From an uncultured Veillonellaceae bacterium (lineage in GTDB: Bacteria > Bacillota > Negativicutes > Veillonellales > Dialisteraceae): 5,223 nt of DNA. This document shows, one piece after another, positions 3,383 through 5,223 of the stretch. The position numbers were made by a program, and so were the translations under genes. Every line of letters starts with the position of its first letter. The first letter of the stretch is position 1. The stretch spans positions 1 to 5,223 of the forward strand of contig CAUBUJ010000120.1 of assembly GCA_958439155.1 (NCBI GenBank), written 5' to 3'. Below the pieces are notes generated by a model, which did no database searches, was not told where the DNA came from, and was given only the letters and a program-made list of their open reading frames with translations.

Positions 3383-5223
3383 TCAGAGTTTTTCCAGGGG
3401 CGCTTTCCATGAGAGGAGACGCTTTGTGGCCATTTTGTCAAATTGGATGATCCACGCGCTTTTCGCGCGGTCTTCCCCGATGATCTGTCCTTCTCCGAAG
3501 ACGCGGTGCCGCACGCGGCTGCCGATGGCAAGGCCAGCCTCCGGGGTGAGCGCTTTGAGTCCTTCTCCGCTGAGGCGGATGTATTCATGGGCCCCGGCGA
3601 TGAGGCTGTCGTCCGCTTTTGTTTCCCACTGGACCGTATCGTCCATATCGAAGAGGAATCTGGACGGGTACCGCACGGAGCCGGACAGGTTTGTTCCTTC
3701 CGATTCGGACAGGTAGAGCCCCTTTTCCGCGCGGGTCACCGCCACGAAGGCGAGGCGCCGTTCTTCTTCCATGGCGTCGATGGTTCTGGTCTTTCTTGAC
3801 GGAAAGATGCCTTCATTCATGGCGCAGAGGAAGACGTAGGGACAGTCCAGGCCTTTCGCGCTGTGCACCGTGAGGAGCTTCACCAGGTCCGCCTTCCCGT
3901 TATCGTCGGCATTGCCCAGAAGGGCGGCGCGGCGGAGAAAATCAGGCACGCTCGATTCTTCGCCGCAAGTGGTTTCATATTCATACACCGCCTGGCGGAG
4001 CTCTGCCAGATTGTCGAGACGTTCCTGGGATCCTTCCGTACGGAGCATCCGTTCATAGCCGCTTTGCTCGAGAAGATCAGCCAGCACTTCCGACACAGGC
4101 CGCTGGGACAGCCCGTCCCGCAAGGACTCGATCAGGGACAGGAAGGCTCCCGCTTTTGTCCGTTTGAAAAGATCGTCCTCGCTGTGCGTTTTCAGCGCTT
4201 CATAGAGGGTGGTATGTTCCTCTTCCGCCGCCTTTTCGAGGAAGGCCATGCGCCGCTCGCCGATGTTCCGTTTCGGCCGGTTCACTACGCGCCGGAAGGA
4301 TAGATCGTCCTGGTAAGCGAGGAGGCGCAGGTAAGCGAGGGCGTCCTTGATTTCCTGCCTGCCGAAGAAAGGGACGCCGCTGTAGAGAGTATAGGGAATT
4401 TTTGCCTTCATCAGAGCGTCTTCCACCGTGCGTGTCACGTAGTGCGCCCGGTAGAGCACCGCTATATCCCCGTAGGCGGCGCCGCTCTCATAGAGTTTTC
4501 CCGCCTCTTTCGCGATCCACGCCGCTTCCGCTTCCCCTGTTTTCCCGTGAAAGCCGATGACCGGCTGTCCCGGCGCTTTCACCGCAGTTAGTTTCTTCGG
4601 GATGCGGGAAAGATTCCTGGAAATCAAATGGTTCGCCGCGGCGAGGATTTCCGGCGTGGACCGGTAATTTTCCGTCATGACGATGGTTTTCGTGCTGGGA
4701 AAGACCTGGTCGAAATCCATGAGGAAGCGGGTGCTCGCGCCGCGCCAGGTATAAATGGTCTGGTCCGGATCGCCTACGACGAAAAGGTTTTTGTGCATCC
4801 CCGCGAGAACCTGCATCAGCTTGTACTGGATGGCGTCAATGTCCTGGAATTCGTCGATCATCATGTACTCAAGGCGGTCCTGCCATTTCTCCCGGATTTC
4901 TTTCCGGTCCTCAAAGATGGCCATAGTGAGAATGAGCAGGTCATTGTAGTCGACGCCGTAGCATTTCTTTTCCTGCCAGAGGTAGCCGTAGAAGATTTTC
5001 TCTTCCGCCGTATGAGCCGCGCGGCACCGCGCTTTCAGCTCGTCAGCGGTCATAGAAATGAGCTCCCGCCAGTATTCCGGGTGCTTCACGAGCTTTTCCA
5101 TTTCGATCATATCCCGCGCGGCGGAGAAGGTCATGTCCCGCAGGGTCAGCCCTTCTTCCTCGTAAATGAGGCCCAGCATGGCGTCAATATCGGCATTGTC
5201 CAGCACGAGGAACTGCTTCGGAT
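3383..5223 (-). CDS. UvrD/PcrA-like superfamily 1 DNA helicase (N-terminus outside window)
   Basis: An ATP-driven 3'-5' DNA helicase of superfamily 1A, cytoplasmic, expected in DNA repair and replication restart. About 612 residues are visible. The frame is open to the right edge (PKQFLVLDNADIDAML at the edge), so the GTG at 5206 is internal and roughly 100 residues with motifs I (Walker A) and Ia are missing. Counting from that GTG: motif II MMIDEFQDID (115-124), motif III VVGDPDQTIYTWRGA (143-157), motif IV MTENYRST (177-184), GVPFFGRQEIKDALAYLRLL (277-296), motif V LLTVHSAKGLD (444-454), motif VI EEERRLAFVAVTRAEKGLYL (480-499). A C-terminal beta-rich region (about 560-607, SRVRHRVFGEGQIIG) resembles the Tudor-like fold of Firmicute PcrA. 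Motif III (DPDQTIYTW) differs from the DxDQSIYxWRGAD I recall for canonical PcrA, so it may be a paralogue; hence no symbol. No good terminator follows the TGA. Confidence 0.94.
   Translation of the reverse strand, partial: PKQFLVLDNADIDAMLGLIYEEEGLTLRDMTFSAARDMIEMEKLVKHPEYWRELISMTADELKARCRAAHTAEEKIFYGYLWQEKKCYGVDYNDLLILTMAIFEDRKEIREKWQDRLEYMMIDEFQDIDAIQYKLMQVLAGMHKNLFVVGDPDQTIYTWRGASTRFLMDFDQVFPSTKTIVMTENYRSTPEILAAANHLISRNLSRIPKKLTAVKAPGQPVIGFHGKTGEAEAAWIAKEAGKLYESGAAYGDIAVLYRAHYVTRTVEDALMKAKIPYTLYSGVPFFGRQEIKDALAYLRLLAYQDDLSFRRVVNRPKRNIGERRMAFLEKAAEEEHTTLYEALKTHSEDDLFKRTKAGAFLSLIESLRDGLSQRPVSEVLADLLEQSGYERMLRTEGSQERLDNLAELRQAVYEYETTCGEESSVPDFLRRAALLGNADDNGKADLVKLLTVHSAKGLDCPYVFLCAMNEGIFPSRKTRTIDAMEEERRLAFVAVTRAEKGLYLSESEGTNLSGSVRYPSRFLFDMDDTVQWETKADDSLIAGAHEYIRLSGEGLKALTPEAGLAIGSRVRHRVFGEGQIIGEDRAKSAWIIQFDKMATKRLLSWKAPLEKL

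Noticed and set aside
3366..3402. Rho-independent terminator at the end of the helicase gene
   Set aside because: The CCCCTG / CAGGGG stem overlaps the stop codon and has no T run after it.
3443..4303. Plus-strand open frames of 118 and 146 codons opposite the helicase
   Set aside because: They are shadows of a helicase with all expected motifs on the minus strand.

Overview
The window reads as a chromosomal segment of a low-to-mid GC Firmicute. The best guess is Negativicutes (Veillonellaceae, Dialister-like). Three things point there: a T-box riboswitch upstream of serS, a PcrA/UvrD-type helicase with a Firmicute-style C-terminal fold, and an Rpn-family nuclease-like gene whose start resembles a family I recall as much expanded in that group. 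The placement rests on recollection, not on a search.

All recognisable genes lie on the minus strand. In transcription order (right to left) they are: (1) a UvrD/PcrA-like DNA helicase, 3383 to the right edge, missing its N-terminus; (2) a repeat-filled gap of about 440 bp; (3) a textbook serS transcription unit, with promoter (2908-2936), T-box leader with antiterminator and terminator (2701-2901), Shine-Dalgarno, seryl-tRNA synthetase CDS (1352-2656) and intrinsic terminator (1300-1335); (4) a gap of about 740 bp with the same repeats; (5) a PD-(D/E)XK/Rpn-type gene (1-562) whose reading frame is open to the left edge except for one TAA at codon 8, probably a pseudogene.

The unusual part is the two intergenic gaps. 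Both are built from the same modules. One is a 115-bp unit present twice with 8 differences, all transitions, plus a truncated third piece. The others are several families of degenerate tandem heptamers, a terminator-like hairpin facing the opposite way to the genes, and a recurring CCCATGATGCACC-like motif. Homologous arrays differ by whole 7-bp units, as expected of an expanding and contracting heptamer repeat. This resembles the short tandemly repeated repetitive (STRR) heptamers of cyanobacteria, here in a probable Firmicute. ORFs inside these gaps are best read as by-products of the repeats.

Functionally, serS is expected to be induced when uncharged tRNA-Ser accumulates. The helicase belongs to DNA repair and replication. 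Nothing in the sequence links these two genes other than strand and proximity.
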